Position numbers and translations under genes: made by a program. A stretch of 64,000 nt of DNA from positions 709,096 through 773,095 of the forward strand of contig CANMQP010000007.1 of NCBI GenBank assembly GCA_947500035.1, given 5' to 3'. Each line of letters begins with the position of its first letter. Position 1 is the stretch's first letter. Below the pieces are notes generated by a model. It saw only the letters and a list, made by a program, of their open reading frames with translations, had not been told where the DNA came from and did no database searches. This DNA is from an uncultured Kiloniellaceae bacterium (GTDB taxonomy: Bacteria > Pseudomonadota > Alphaproteobacteria > Kiloniellales > Kiloniellaceae). Shown in pieces: positions 17,157-24,758 of the stretch.

Positions 17157-18137
17157 TTAACCTTCGATCCGCATGCCCAGTTCGTCAACCAACTTGCGGA
17201 AGGTGTTGTACTGGCCCTGGATGAAGACGTTCGCATCTTCCGGGTTCATGAGCTCAATGATGGAGCCTCGGGCTTCCATGGTGCTGCGGAATTTTTCGTC
17301 CTGGGTGGCGGTGGCCATCCAGTCGCCCCACTTTTTCGCAACCTCGTCGGGCAGATCGTCCGGACCGGCAATGCCCGTCCAGCCGACAAGCTGATGCAAG
17401 GCGGGTTTGCCCAGGTCGGCCGCGGTCGGCGCATCAAAGCCGGCGACCGGCTCGGCTGTTGTAACCAGGATCGGCTTCAACTGGCCATTTGAGACAAAGC
17501 TGGCGAGGGCCGAGGAGTTCGTGCAGAGGAATGCCGCGGTGCCGTTCAAGACCGCCGTTGCAGCCGCGCCACCACCCTTTTGCGGAATGTGTGTTGCCTT
17601 CTCCAGCGGATTCTCGACACCGAATTCCTTCAAGACCATAACGGCTGCCAGATGCAGCAGCGAGCCGACGCCGGAAGAGCTGTAGGACACACCGCCTTCG
17701 TTCACTTTGGCGACGAGATCCTCCATTGAGTCGATCCCGCTATCGACCCGCACGGCACAGGCAACCGGGTTGATCTCATAGACCGTGACGAAACGGAAAT
17801 CGTCGAGTGTGTAAGGCAGCGTCGCCTTCATCGCGGGGTTCACGGAATGCGAGCCGACCCGCGCGAACAGCATGGTATAGCCGTCGCCCTTTGCGTTTTG
17901 AACCGCGACCGAACCGGTCGCGCCGCCTGCGCCCGTCACGTTCGCCATGATCAGCGGCTTGCCCACGGCGTTTCCAAGCGGCTCCGCAATGGTCCGCGCC
18001 GATATATCGGTCGCGCCACCGGCACCGTAGGGGATAACCATGTTGATCGGGCGTTGCGGATAGTCGTCGGCCAGCGCCGTCGTCGCCGTGAAGCCGAGAA
18101 CCGCGGCCCCCAGCATTGCCAGTTTAAGCTTTTTCAT
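17157..18137 (-). CDS. tctC: Tripartite tricarboxylate transporter, periplasmic binding protein TctC
   Basis: I start this 326-residue protein at the ATG at 18135-18137, six nt after GGGAGG, which gives a signal peptide (MKKLKLAMLGAAVLGFTATTALA). The mature protein has the TctC/Bug signature: YPQRPINMVIPYGAGGATD and LIMANVTGAGGATGS. Bug-type proteins bind carboxylates or other small organic acids through two bridging waters in the periplasm. It heads the tctCBA unit and is divergent from a LysR gene. A 125-nt space separates it from tctB. Confidence 0.93.
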   Translation of the reverse strand: MKKLKLAMLGAAVLGFTATTALADDYPQRPINMVIPYGAGGATDISARTIAEPLGNAVGKPLIMANVTGAGGATGSVAVQNAKGDGYTMLFARVGSHSVNPAMKATLPYTLDDFRFVTVYEINPVACAVRVDSGIDSMEDLVAKVNEGGVSYSSSGVGSLLHLAAVMVLKEFGVENPLEKATHIPQKGGGAAATAVLNGTAAFLCTNSSALASFVSNGQLKPILVTTAEPVAGFDAPTAADLGKPALHQLVGWTGIAGPDDLPDEVAKKWGDWMATATQDEKFRSTMEARGSIIELMNPEDANVFIQGQYNTFRKLVDELGMRIEG

Positions 18138-18219
18138 TTTTTTCCTCCCTTGCAAAACAAGCCCGAATTCAATCTGGAACAGTCGTATGACCAACCCGGA
18201 AGATACGGTTTCTTGACAA

Positions 18220-18246
18220 ATTATAATGTTAAGGCAATTTTGTAAA
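18220..18246 (-). promoter_or_regulatory. Candidate sigma-70 promoter of tctC
   Basis: On the minus strand, TTTACA (18241-18246) and TATAAT (18220-18225) are separated by 15 nt. The predicted start near 18213 leaves a leader of about 75 nt before tctC. The spacer is shorter than the 17-nt optimum, which is common at activator-dependent promoters. Confidence 0.5.
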
Positions 18247-18269
18247 AAGCCACAATAGATTACATTGCG

Positions 18270-18286
18270 TGTAAGTTTTTCTTACA
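18270..18286. promoter_or_regulatory. LysR-type operator dyad in the tctC-LysR intergenic region
   Basis: TGTAAG and CTTACA are perfect inverted copies around TTTTT and include the LysR-type T-N11-A pattern. The dyad centre lies about 65 nt upstream of the predicted tctC transcription start, where LysR regulators usually bind, and 17 nt before the LysR start codon, where the same site would allow autoregulation. Confidence 0.6.
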
Positions 18287-18302
18287 TTTAGGGTTACCTG
18301 GA

Positions 18303-19223
18303 ATGTCGATTCGGATGCTGAAAACGCTGATTGCGGTCGAGGAAAACGGCACGTTCAGCGCGGCCGCCGATGCGGTTTTCGTCACCCACGCCGCCGTCAG
18401 CCAGCAGATGAAAGCCCTGGAGGCGGAGTGGGGCGTCACCATCTTCGACCGCTCGCGGCGCACGCCTGAACTCACGCCGACTGGCCGGGCTCTGGTGGCG
18501 AAATCACGTGAAATCGTAAAGGCTTACGAGAATATTGTCCCCTCTGTCCTAGGCGATGACGGCCTAGCCGGTGAGTTGATGCTCGGGGCCGTGCCCACCA
18601 CCTTGACGGGCCTGGTTCCGCTTGCGGTCTCCCTGCTCAAGGTTCCCTACCCCGACCTTCACGTCGGGGTCCAGCCCGGCCTCACGACAGACCTGCTGTA
18701 CCAGGTTGAACGCGGCAATGTGGATGCGGCCATCATTTCGAAGCCCGGAGTGATTCCCCGGGGTCTCGCGTGGCACGATATCGCATCCGAGGCCCTGCAA
18801 CTACTCGCCGCGCAGGAAACCGAAAGTGACGATCCGATCTTTCTGCTCAAGAACAATCCCTTCATCCGTTTCTCGCGCAACGCCGTGGTGGGGATGATGA
18901 TCGAAAACTGGCTTCAGAAGAAAAAGATCGAGGTGGCGGATTCGATGGAGCTGGAAGGACTGGAGGCCATTTCCAGTATGGTGCTCTGTAACATGGGGGT
19001 CTCGATCGTGCCGCGCCGCTGCGTGCAGGTGATGAACCCGCTTCCCCTCAAACGCATCTCTCTGGGCCCGGACGCCCCTGTCCGCCAGTTGGGATTGATC
19101 AGCCGTCAGGACAACGCAAAAGCGCGCGTCATCGATGAAGTTTGCCTGAAACTTCGCGAGGCCGTCGAGATCGGCCAGTTCTCGCCAGGCAAACTGAGGA
19201 GCGCCGCCAGCGGTGACGATTGA
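18303..19223 (+). CDS. LysR-family transcriptional regulator of the tct/fumarase island
   Basis: The 306-residue protein has the LysR winged helix-turn-helix at its start (MSIRMLKTLIAVEENGTFSA, VTHAAVSQQMKALEAEWG) and an effector domain after residue 90 (GELMLGAVPTTLTGLVPLAV). It is divergent from tctCBA and lies between the transporter and the downstream C4-acid genes. It overlaps the TSUP exporter gene by 11 nt, so the two are co-transcribed. The inducer is probably the substrate of the island, which is not identified. Confidence 0.93.
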   Translation: MSIRMLKTLIAVEENGTFSAAADAVFVTHAAVSQQMKALEAEWGVTIFDRSRRTPELTPTGRALVAKSREIVKAYENIVPSVLGDDGLAGELMLGAVPTTLTGLVPLAVSLLKVPYPDLHVGVQPGLTTDLLYQVERGNVDAAIISKPGVIPRGLAWHDIASEALQLLAAQETESDDPIFLLKNNPFIRFSRNAVVGMMIENWLQKKKIEVADSMELEGLEAISSMVLCNMGVSIVPRRCVQVMNPLPLKRISLGPDAPVRQLGLISRQDNAKARVIDEVCLKLREAVEIGQFSPGKLRSAASGDD

Positions 19224-19959
19224 ATTCACGCTCTATTTGCTTCTCGGCGCGGCCGCGGGCGGATTTATTAACGGCCTGGCAGGCTTCGGCACGGCTCTCT
19301 TCGCCCTGGGCTTCTGGCTGCAGATCATGCCGCCGGTCCAGGCGGTTTCCATCGCTGTCGTGATGTCGGTGTTCAGTGGCGTTCAGGGTGTCTGGCTGGT
19401 CCGCCACAGCATGATGGCGCAGCCCAGAAGGCTGCTGCGGTTTCTGCTGCCGGCGCTGGTCGGGGTGCCCTGCGGCGTGGCGGCGTTGGCGGTTCTGGAT
19501 CCTACGGTCCTGAAACTGGTTATCGCGGCCCTGCTGATTATCTACGGCGGCTTCTTCACCGCCCGGCGCAACCTGCCGAAGTTCACCCGCCCCACGCCCG
19601 TCATCGACAGCACAGTCGGATTTGCCGGGGGCGTCCTCGGCGGCGCGGCGTCTCTGTCAGGCGCCTTGCCCACGATCTGGTGCTCCATGCGGCCCTGGCC
19701 AAAGGCCGAAACCCGCGCGATACTGCAGCCTTACAATGTCGTAGTTCTAGGACTGACCGCCTTCCTTTTTGCGCTGCAGGGTGCTTATGGATGGGAGACC
19801 TTGAAGCTGATCGCCATCGCCCTGCCCTCAACCATGATCGCGGCACAGATCGGTATCTTTGTTTTCAAGAAACTCACCGACGATCAGTTCCGCCGCTTGA
19901 TCATCGCGATGATGTTTCTATCAGGCATCGTGCTGCTGATCCGCGAAATGCTGGGTTAA
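19213..19959 (+). CDS. TSUP (TauE/SafE) family membrane transporter
   Basis: The 248-residue protein has about eight hydrophobic helices and the TSUP motifs GGFINGLAGFGTALFALGF near the start and FAGGVLGGAASLSGALPTIW in the second half, an internal repeat typical of the family. TSUP members export sulfite, sulfoacetate or other organic anions, and some import them. The start is a GTG at 19213 inside the end of the LysR gene. Its pairing with a Tct importer raises the possibility of export of a sulfonate-derived or organic-acid by-product; the sequence does not settle this. Confidence 0.88.
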   Translation: MTIEFTLYLLLGAAAGGFINGLAGFGTALFALGFWLQIMPPVQAVSIAVVMSVFSGVQGVWLVRHSMMAQPRRLLRFLLPALVGVPCGVAALAVLDPTVLKLVIAALLIIYGGFFTARRNLPKFTRPTPVIDSTVGFAGGVLGGAASLSGALPTIWCSMRPWPKAETRAILQPYNVVVLGLTAFLFALQGAYGWETLKLIAIALPSTMIAAQIGIFVFKKLTDDQFRRLIIAMMFLSGIVLLIREMLG

Positions 19960-19982
19960 AAACCTCCAGTCCGTATTTCGGA

Positions 19983-20663
19983 TCAGCCGATCAGTTCATC
20001 GCTCCGGTCGTCGGTCTCACCGAAGCGTTTCAGCACGGCAGGTTTGGTCCCTTCGTAGACCTTGGCCAGGTTGGCTGAAATCTTGGCGTTTTCCCGCTCG
20101 AAGAGGGAGTTGCCCGCCAGGTCGCTTTCCACGATGAAGGGGCCCATCTTTTCGGCTTCCAAAACCCACATGGCCTGTGCAAGACCGAGTTCCTCGTTCC
20201 AGTGGACGGTCTTCACCCGCTTTACACCGCGGCCCAGCAAGGCGCCGGTGCCGTAGCCGACCGTCGTCAGATAGATCGCGCCGTTGGGCACGAAGTGATC
20301 CTTGTAGTCCTGCGCGCTCATTCCGCCCTTGCCGATGATCAGCTTCGCACCCGACTTGGCCATCCAAGCGCCGATCCATTTGGAGAAGCGGAAGGAGGCC
20401 GTGGCCGTCACTGCGCCCATGTTGTAGCTGCCGTCCGGATTGATGGCCGCAGCGGGTGAGCAGTGGAAGTTCGCGGCGCTCTCCGCAGGCAACTCCATGG
20501 GGATGTTCGCATTCTGCTCCAGCGCGCGCATGTAGACTCCCTCGCGCGCGGTATAGATCAGCCCGTCGAGATAAACGATGTCACCCAGTTTCAATTCGGC
20601 CAGAGCTTCCGGCGTGGGCGTCGTGCTTAAGCGGATTTCTCGTGGCTTTGAGGGGGTTCCCAT
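19983..20663 (-). CDS. Class I fumarate hydratase/tartrate dehydratase, beta subunit
   Basis: The 226-residue protein matches the C-terminal (beta) part of class I Fe-S hydro-lyases such as FumA/FumB and TtdB: LKLGDIVYLDGLIYTARE, NFHCSPAA, GAVTATASFRFSKWI, LIIGKGGMS and VKTVHWNEELGLAQAMWVLE. This domain carries part of the substrate site and works with the alpha subunit upstream, whose gene it overlaps by 37 nt. Reactions of the family include hydration of fumarate and mesaconate and dehydration of tartrate, so the true substrate is open. Confidence 0.88.
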   Translation of the reverse strand: MGTPSKPREIRLSTTPTPEALAELKLGDIVYLDGLIYTAREGVYMRALEQNANIPMELPAESAANFHCSPAAAINPDGSYNMGAVTATASFRFSKWIGAWMAKSGAKLIIGKGGMSAQDYKDHFVPNGAIYLTTVGYGTGALLGRGVKRVKTVHWNEELGLAQAMWVLEAEKMGPFIVESDLAGNSLFERENAKISANLAKVYEGTKPAVLKRFGETDDRSDELIG

Positions 20664-21589
20664 TCCACAGTCTCCCGGCGTTGATAGTCAGTGAACCAGT
20701 CCGGGTCGGTGCGGTGCTCCACACGCCCGTCGGGATAGACCCGCGCCACTGCCCGGCGCGAGGAAAGGCAGAAGGCATGAACCGACATCTGCATGCCGCC
20801 GGTATGGCAATAGCCCACTTCGATATTGGCGTCGATCACCATGGATTTGCCGACAAAACCCATGGCGCCCATGCCGATGGAATTGCCCAGTTCCTTCAGT
20901 TCCAGCTCAAGCTCGGCAATCCTGGGGTCGGGATTTCTTGATCCGACGACCCTCAGACAGGCGGCGCGCTTGCCCAGGACCATGCAGGTGTCTTTGCAGC
21001 CACCCAGGCCAATGCCGATGATGGCCGGCTGGCAGGCCAGACCCCGCTTGCCGAAGGCAACCAGGCTGTCCAGGTAAAAGCGCTTGATCCCCTGGATACC
21101 GTCCGAGGGGAACAGCATCCGGTAATCGGTGCCGAAAAGCCCGCCCTTGTGCACGGTGATCAGATCGATCCATTCACCGCCCGGCTCGTAGCCGTATTCG
21201 ATCTCGGGCGCGCCGATGCCGACATTATTGTTGTGATCGGTCCGCCAGAGCGGATGAACCCGGTTGGGCCGCAGCGGCACGCCGTTGGTCGCCTTGGCGG
21301 TCGCGCGCCTGAGGGCCGCCTCCAAGGCAACCGGCCCGCCTTCCACCTGGGTCTCGTTACCCATCTTCACGTACCAACGCGGTGTCCCGGTATCGCCGCA
21401 CATGGCGCGGCCATCCTCTTTGGCGGCCTTGTAGTTTTCCAGCATCGCATGGAGCACAAAGGACGAGAGGTCGCCGTCCTCGACCTCTGCGGCGGCCTGT
21501 AGCCCCTGCAGATAATCGTCCGGAATTTCGATGGCCGCCTTCGCCATCAGGACTTCGGCGGTCTTTTCAATCAAATCAAGGGAGATCAT
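20627..21589 (-). CDS. Class I fumarate hydratase/tartrate dehydratase, alpha (Fe-S) subunit
   Basis: The 320-residue protein is the iron-sulfur half of a two-subunit class I hydro-lyase. Three cysteines fit the 4Fe-4S ligands: AMCGDTGTP, GLGGCKDTCM and VGYCHTGGMQ. Other family segments are RPNRVHPLWRTDHNNNVG and GAPEIEYGYEPGG. The single unligated iron of the cluster would activate the substrate hydroxyl. Its ATG shares one base with the stop of the flavoprotein gene (TAATG), so it is tightly coupled to the SDH-like operon. Candidate substrates are fumarate, tartrate, mesaconate or a related C4-C5 diacid. Confidence 0.9.
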   Translation of the reverse strand: MISLDLIEKTAEVLMAKAAIEIPDDYLQGLQAAAEVEDGDLSSFVLHAMLENYKAAKEDGRAMCGDTGTPRWYVKMGNETQVEGGPVALEAALRRATAKATNGVPLRPNRVHPLWRTDHNNNVGIGAPEIEYGYEPGGEWIDLITVHKGGLFGTDYRMLFPSDGIQGIKRFYLDSLVAFGKRGLACQPAIIGIGLGGCKDTCMVLGKRAACLRVVGSRNPDPRIAELELELKELGNSIGMGAMGFVGKSMVIDANIEVGYCHTGGMQMSVHAFCLSSRRAVARVYPDGRVEHRTDPDWFTDYQRRETVEWEPPQSHEKSA

Positions 21590-23352
21590 TATCCTGCCTC
21601 CACCAGTGTTTCGGGCTCGCCGTCGGGCAAGATCGTTTCGCCCGGCCGTACGATCGTAAAGCGGACATCCTCGCGACCGACCTCAACAGCGTTCCCGCGT
21701 TTGCGGGCGACCGTGAAATAGGAGTCTTCCATCACGCCCGCCTCGGGGAAGTCCTCGCGGAAGTGCGCGCCACGGGAGTTTTCCCGCGCCAGTCCCGCCT
21801 TGGCGATGACTTCAGACACATCGCAGAGGGATCTGAGGTTCAGCCAGTCGTGCCAGGTGAGATTGAATGCCAGGTTGCTTCCATCAACCCCCAACTCCAT
21901 CAGCTCAGAACTGATTTCGCCAACGCGCCGGACACCGCGCTCCATGCCCGGCGCGGTCCGCATCACGCCGACATCTTCCCACATGACATCCTGCAGTGTC
22001 TTGCGCAGTTCCTGAATCTTCGCCGGTTTTCTTGACAGCGGATGGCAGGCACGTTCGACCTCCCGGCTTAGCACAGCTTCATCGGGATCACGCAGCGCGC
22101 CCATTTTGCGGATATCCGCGCCCATTACATCACCGGCAACGCCGCCATAGACGGTGGAGTTCGCCACACCGTTGCCGCCCAGACGGTTTGAGCCATGGGC
22201 GCCGCCGGCGTCCTCACCGGCAACGTAGAGGCCTTTCATCTGCGTGCGGGTGTCCGGATCCACGACAACGCCGCCCATGAAGTAGTGAGCCGTCGGCACG
22301 ACCTCGACTTTACCCGCCGCCAGATCGAACCCGCTATCCGCGCAACGCTTGACCATGCCGGGAAATTTTCGCCGCACATTCTCCGGGCCCAGATGGCTCA
22401 TGGAAATAAATACACCGCCATTTTCGGTGACGTTGCTCTTGCGCATTTCCGCGTAGATGCTGCGGCTGACCACATCCCGTGTCGCCCGCTCGCCCTGCGA
22501 ATCATAGTCGAACATGAAGCGCTGCTCGGCGCCATTGAGCAACTGACCACCCGCGCCACGCAGGCCCTCCTCGAGCACCGTACCGGTCATCTTGGTATGC
22601 TCGCCCGCCAGAAGCCCGGTGGGATGAAACTGTACCATTTCCATATCGCGCAGAGGCAAGCCGATGCGCAGCGCCATGGCCAGGCCATCCATGGTCTTAT
22701 CGCCCGAGGGCGTATGGAACTTGTACATGGTCGGGCCGCCGCCCGTGGCCATCAGGACGGTCTTCGCGCGCACGAAGCGGAAGCGGCCGCTGCGCATATC
22801 GATGAAAAGAACCCCCGCCAGCGAAGCGCCGTCACGGGTCGGGATCAGTCCGATCGCGCGATGCTCCTGAAGCTTCTCGAGGGGGCGCGAGAGGATCTGT
22901 TCCATCAGGCGGTTGATGATCTCGATGCCGGTCAAATCGCCCTTATGCACCGTGCGATCGGCCGTCTGACCTGCAAAGGCTTTTTGATGCAGCGTCCCGT
23001 CGGCATTGCGGTCGAAGAAGCAGCCCACCTCGTTCTCCAATTCACGCACCCGCACCACCGCCTGCTCGCAGAGCTTCCACGCCATGTCCTGGTCCGGCAG
23101 CCACTTGCCGCCGATGATCGTATCCATGAAGTGACGCTCGACGGTATCACCGCCGCCCAGGGCAACGTTGTAGCCGCCCTGCACCATCCGGGTACAGCCG
23201 CACTTGCCAATCAATCCCTTAACCGCAATGGTGATCTTGGTGCCCGCAGGGGCAGACTGCTGGGCATGCAAGGCCGCAAAGAGACCTGCGCCGCCGGTGC
23301 CCAGGATCAGAATATCGGTGTCATGGCGCTCAATGCCGTGGTTCGAAGACAT
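21589..23352 (-). CDS. Succinate dehydrogenase/fumarate reductase-type flavoprotein without the covalent-FAD histidine
   Basis: The 587-residue protein is an FrdA/SdhA-type flavoprotein: FAD motif LILGTGGAGLFAALHA, the substrate-site segments MVQFHPTGLL, RATRDVVSRSI, PTAHYFMGG and GSNRLGGNGVANS, all retained. Where SdhA has S-H-T-x3-QGG, with the histidine covalently bound to FAD, this protein has GCTRMVQGG, so Cys53 replaces the histidine and FAD is probably not covalently linked. Non-covalent FAD usually means poor succinate oxidation while reduction of a double bond remains possible. It is the catalytic subunit of the complex encoded with the three genes before it. Confidence 0.88.
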   Translation of the reverse strand: MSSNHGIERHDTDILILGTGGAGLFAALHAQQSAPAGTKITIAVKGLIGKCGCTRMVQGGYNVALGGGDTVERHFMDTIIGGKWLPDQDMAWKLCEQAVVRVRELENEVGCFFDRNADGTLHQKAFAGQTADRTVHKGDLTGIEIINRLMEQILSRPLEKLQEHRAIGLIPTRDGASLAGVLFIDMRSGRFRFVRAKTVLMATGGGPTMYKFHTPSGDKTMDGLAMALRIGLPLRDMEMVQFHPTGLLAGEHTKMTGTVLEEGLRGAGGQLLNGAEQRFMFDYDSQGERATRDVVSRSIYAEMRKSNVTENGGVFISMSHLGPENVRRKFPGMVKRCADSGFDLAAGKVEVVPTAHYFMGGVVVDPDTRTQMKGLYVAGEDAGGAHGSNRLGGNGVANSTVYGGVAGDVMGADIRKMGALRDPDEAVLSREVERACHPLSRKPAKIQELRKTLQDVMWEDVGVMRTAPGMERGVRRVGEISSELMELGVDGSNLAFNLTWHDWLNLRSLCDVSEVIAKAGLARENSRGAHFREDFPEAGVMEDSYFTVARKRGNAVEVGREDVRFTIVRPGETILPDGEPETLVEAG

Positions 23353-23355
23353 GCT

Positions 23356-23697
23356 TTACACCGCCTGCAGAAAAAAGGTGCCCGAGACGAAGAAAGCCGC
23401 TGCGACCGCGCCCGCGGCCAGGCTTTTCTGGCGTCCGGACCAGGGCAGCCATTCCAGCGCCATGAGCCGCAGCCCACCGAAAAAGTGCACCGCCAGCAAA
23501 AACACCAGGCCGAACTCGGCAACCTTGACCAGCGGGTTCTCCGCCAGCGCCAGATAGCTGTCCAAACTCACGGGGTCGGTGAGGGCGAGAGAGAGCAGGT
23601 AGAAGTGTGCCGGCAAAAACAGCGCCAGACCGAGCCCGGAGACACGGTGCAACGCGAAGGCAAACCAGAGCGGGTGACTGCGGTGCGGACGGATCAT
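23356..23697 (-). CDS. Succinate dehydrogenase/fumarate reductase membrane anchor, SdhC-like
   Basis: The 113-residue protein begins MIRPHRSHPLWFAF and has three hydrophobic helices. LHRVSGLGLALFLPAHFYLL matches the cytochrome b556-type anchor, with a histidine that could ligate heme b, and AVHFFGGLRLMALEWL is a second typical segment. I chose this start because its ATG overlaps the stop of the preceding anchor gene (ATGA). It should anchor the flavoprotein and iron-sulfur subunits to the inner membrane and pass electrons to or from quinone. Confidence 0.85.
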   Translation of the reverse strand: MIRPHRSHPLWFAFALHRVSGLGLALFLPAHFYLLSLALTDPVSLDSYLALAENPLVKVAEFGLVFLLAVHFFGGLRLMALEWLPWSGRQKSLAAGAVAAAFFVSGTFFLQAV

Positions 23698-24026
23698 AGA
23701 AACGTCACGGCCCAGACGGCCCGTCCTCCCATAGCCAAAAGGATCACACAAACACTCCAGGTGAAGACGCTGAGAGCCGCCTCCTTCACACCGAGGGTCT
23801 CGTGCAGGATAACCCGAAGGCCGATGGCGGCATGCAGAGAAACCGCCACGACAAAAATGCCGTAAAAGAGAAACCACGCGAGGCTGCCCTGGGTACGGCC
23901 GAGGATCTCCGCCGCACTCAGGCCATCCTGGACAGCATAAATCATCACCGCGATATGACCCAGGGTCAGGGGCGCCATGATCAGGGCCGTGATCCGCTGC
24001 AGCATATACAGACGCATATCGAGCAT
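23694..24026 (-). CDS. Succinate dehydrogenase/fumarate reductase membrane anchor, second subunit
   Basis: The 110-residue protein has three hydrophobic helices (ITALIMAPLTLGHIAVMIYAV, LAWFLFYGIFVVAVSLHAAIG, and the C-terminal VFTWSVCVILLAMGGRAVW). A histidine in the first and one in the second helix are in suitable places for heme or quinone contact. It sits between the iron-sulfur and SdhC-like genes, 3 nt after the former and overlapping the latter by 4 nt, as in sdh operons with two anchors. Confidence 0.85.
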   Translation of the reverse strand: MLDMRLYMLQRITALIMAPLTLGHIAVMIYAVQDGLSAAEILGRTQGSLAWFLFYGIFVVAVSLHAAIGLRVILHETLGVKEAALSVFTWSVCVILLAMGGRAVWAVTFL

Positions 24027-24029
24027 CGG

Positions 24030-24758
24030 CTACTTCCGCCTCTTGAAGAAGGAAGCGGCGGTGGCGCGCTTGAGGCCCGCGATCGCTTTCATGGGATTGA
24101 GCTCGTTGGGACAGTAGAGCGTGCAGCTGCCCTGGCTGTGACAGTTGTGGCAGCCGCCGTTCCCCGAAACCGCATCCAGGATCGTCTGCTGATCGGCGTC
24201 CTTTGCGTCGTTGTACAGGGTCCAGGCCCGCTGCAACGCCGCCGGCCCCAGATAGTCCGCATTGCCCGTCACCGTGTCGCAGGCCGCATAGCAGACGGAA
24301 CAGTTGATGCACTCGATGCCGGTATCCGCCTCAACCCGTGCCGGGCTCGCCGGGTTGACCGCTTCAATCGGATCATCGCGTGTTTTGGAAGGATGGTGTA
24401 CGCCGGCCGCCTTGACCCACTTATCGAAAAACGGGTCCATGTCGGTGGCGAGGTCTTTGATGACCGGCAGATTGCGCAGCGGCGCCACGGTCACCTTTTG
24501 TCCGTCGAGCACTTTCTTCACATGTGTGCGGCAGGTCCAGCGCGGTACGCCATTGACCATCATCGCGCAGGAACCGCACATGCCGACGCGACAGGCATAG
24601 CGGTAGGAAAGCGTTGGATCTTCGTTTTGCTGAACCCAAGAGACCACGTCCAGAACGGTTTGGCTGTCCTGTGCCGGCACCTTAAAATCTTCGAAACGGC
24701 CGCCGTTCGCGTCGCCGCGCCAAATCGATACGTCCAGTTCGTCCCTGCCCATGGACAA
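24030..24758 (-). CDS. Succinate dehydrogenase/fumarate reductase-type iron-sulfur subunit
   Basis: The 242-residue protein carries three cluster motifs in the usual order: a plant-type ferredoxin site (CRVGMCGSC, then C after 12 residues), CINCSVCYAAC for the 4Fe-4S cluster, and CHNCHSQGSCTLYCPNE for the third cluster. It transfers electrons between the flavin and quinone sites. It is the first gene of the six-gene minus-strand unit (iron-sulfur, two anchors, flavoprotein, hydro-lyase alpha and beta). A LysR-type dyad lies about 80 nt upstream. Confidence 0.9.
   Translation of the reverse strand: MSMGRDELDVSIWRGDANGGRFEDFKVPAQDSQTVLDVVSWVQQNEDPTLSYRYACRVGMCGSCAMMVNGVPRWTCRTHVKKVLDGQKVTVAPLRNLPVIKDLATDMDPFFDKWVKAAGVHHPSKTRDDPIEAVNPASPARVEADTGIECINCSVCYAACDTVTGNADYLGPAALQRAWTLYNDAKDADQQTILDAVSGNGGCHNCHSQGSCTLYCPNELNPMKAIAGLKRATAASFFKRRK

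Noticed and set aside
22195..23865. 556-codon plus-strand frame
   Set aside because: It is antisense to the SDH-like flavoprotein and anchor genes, which carry full motifs.
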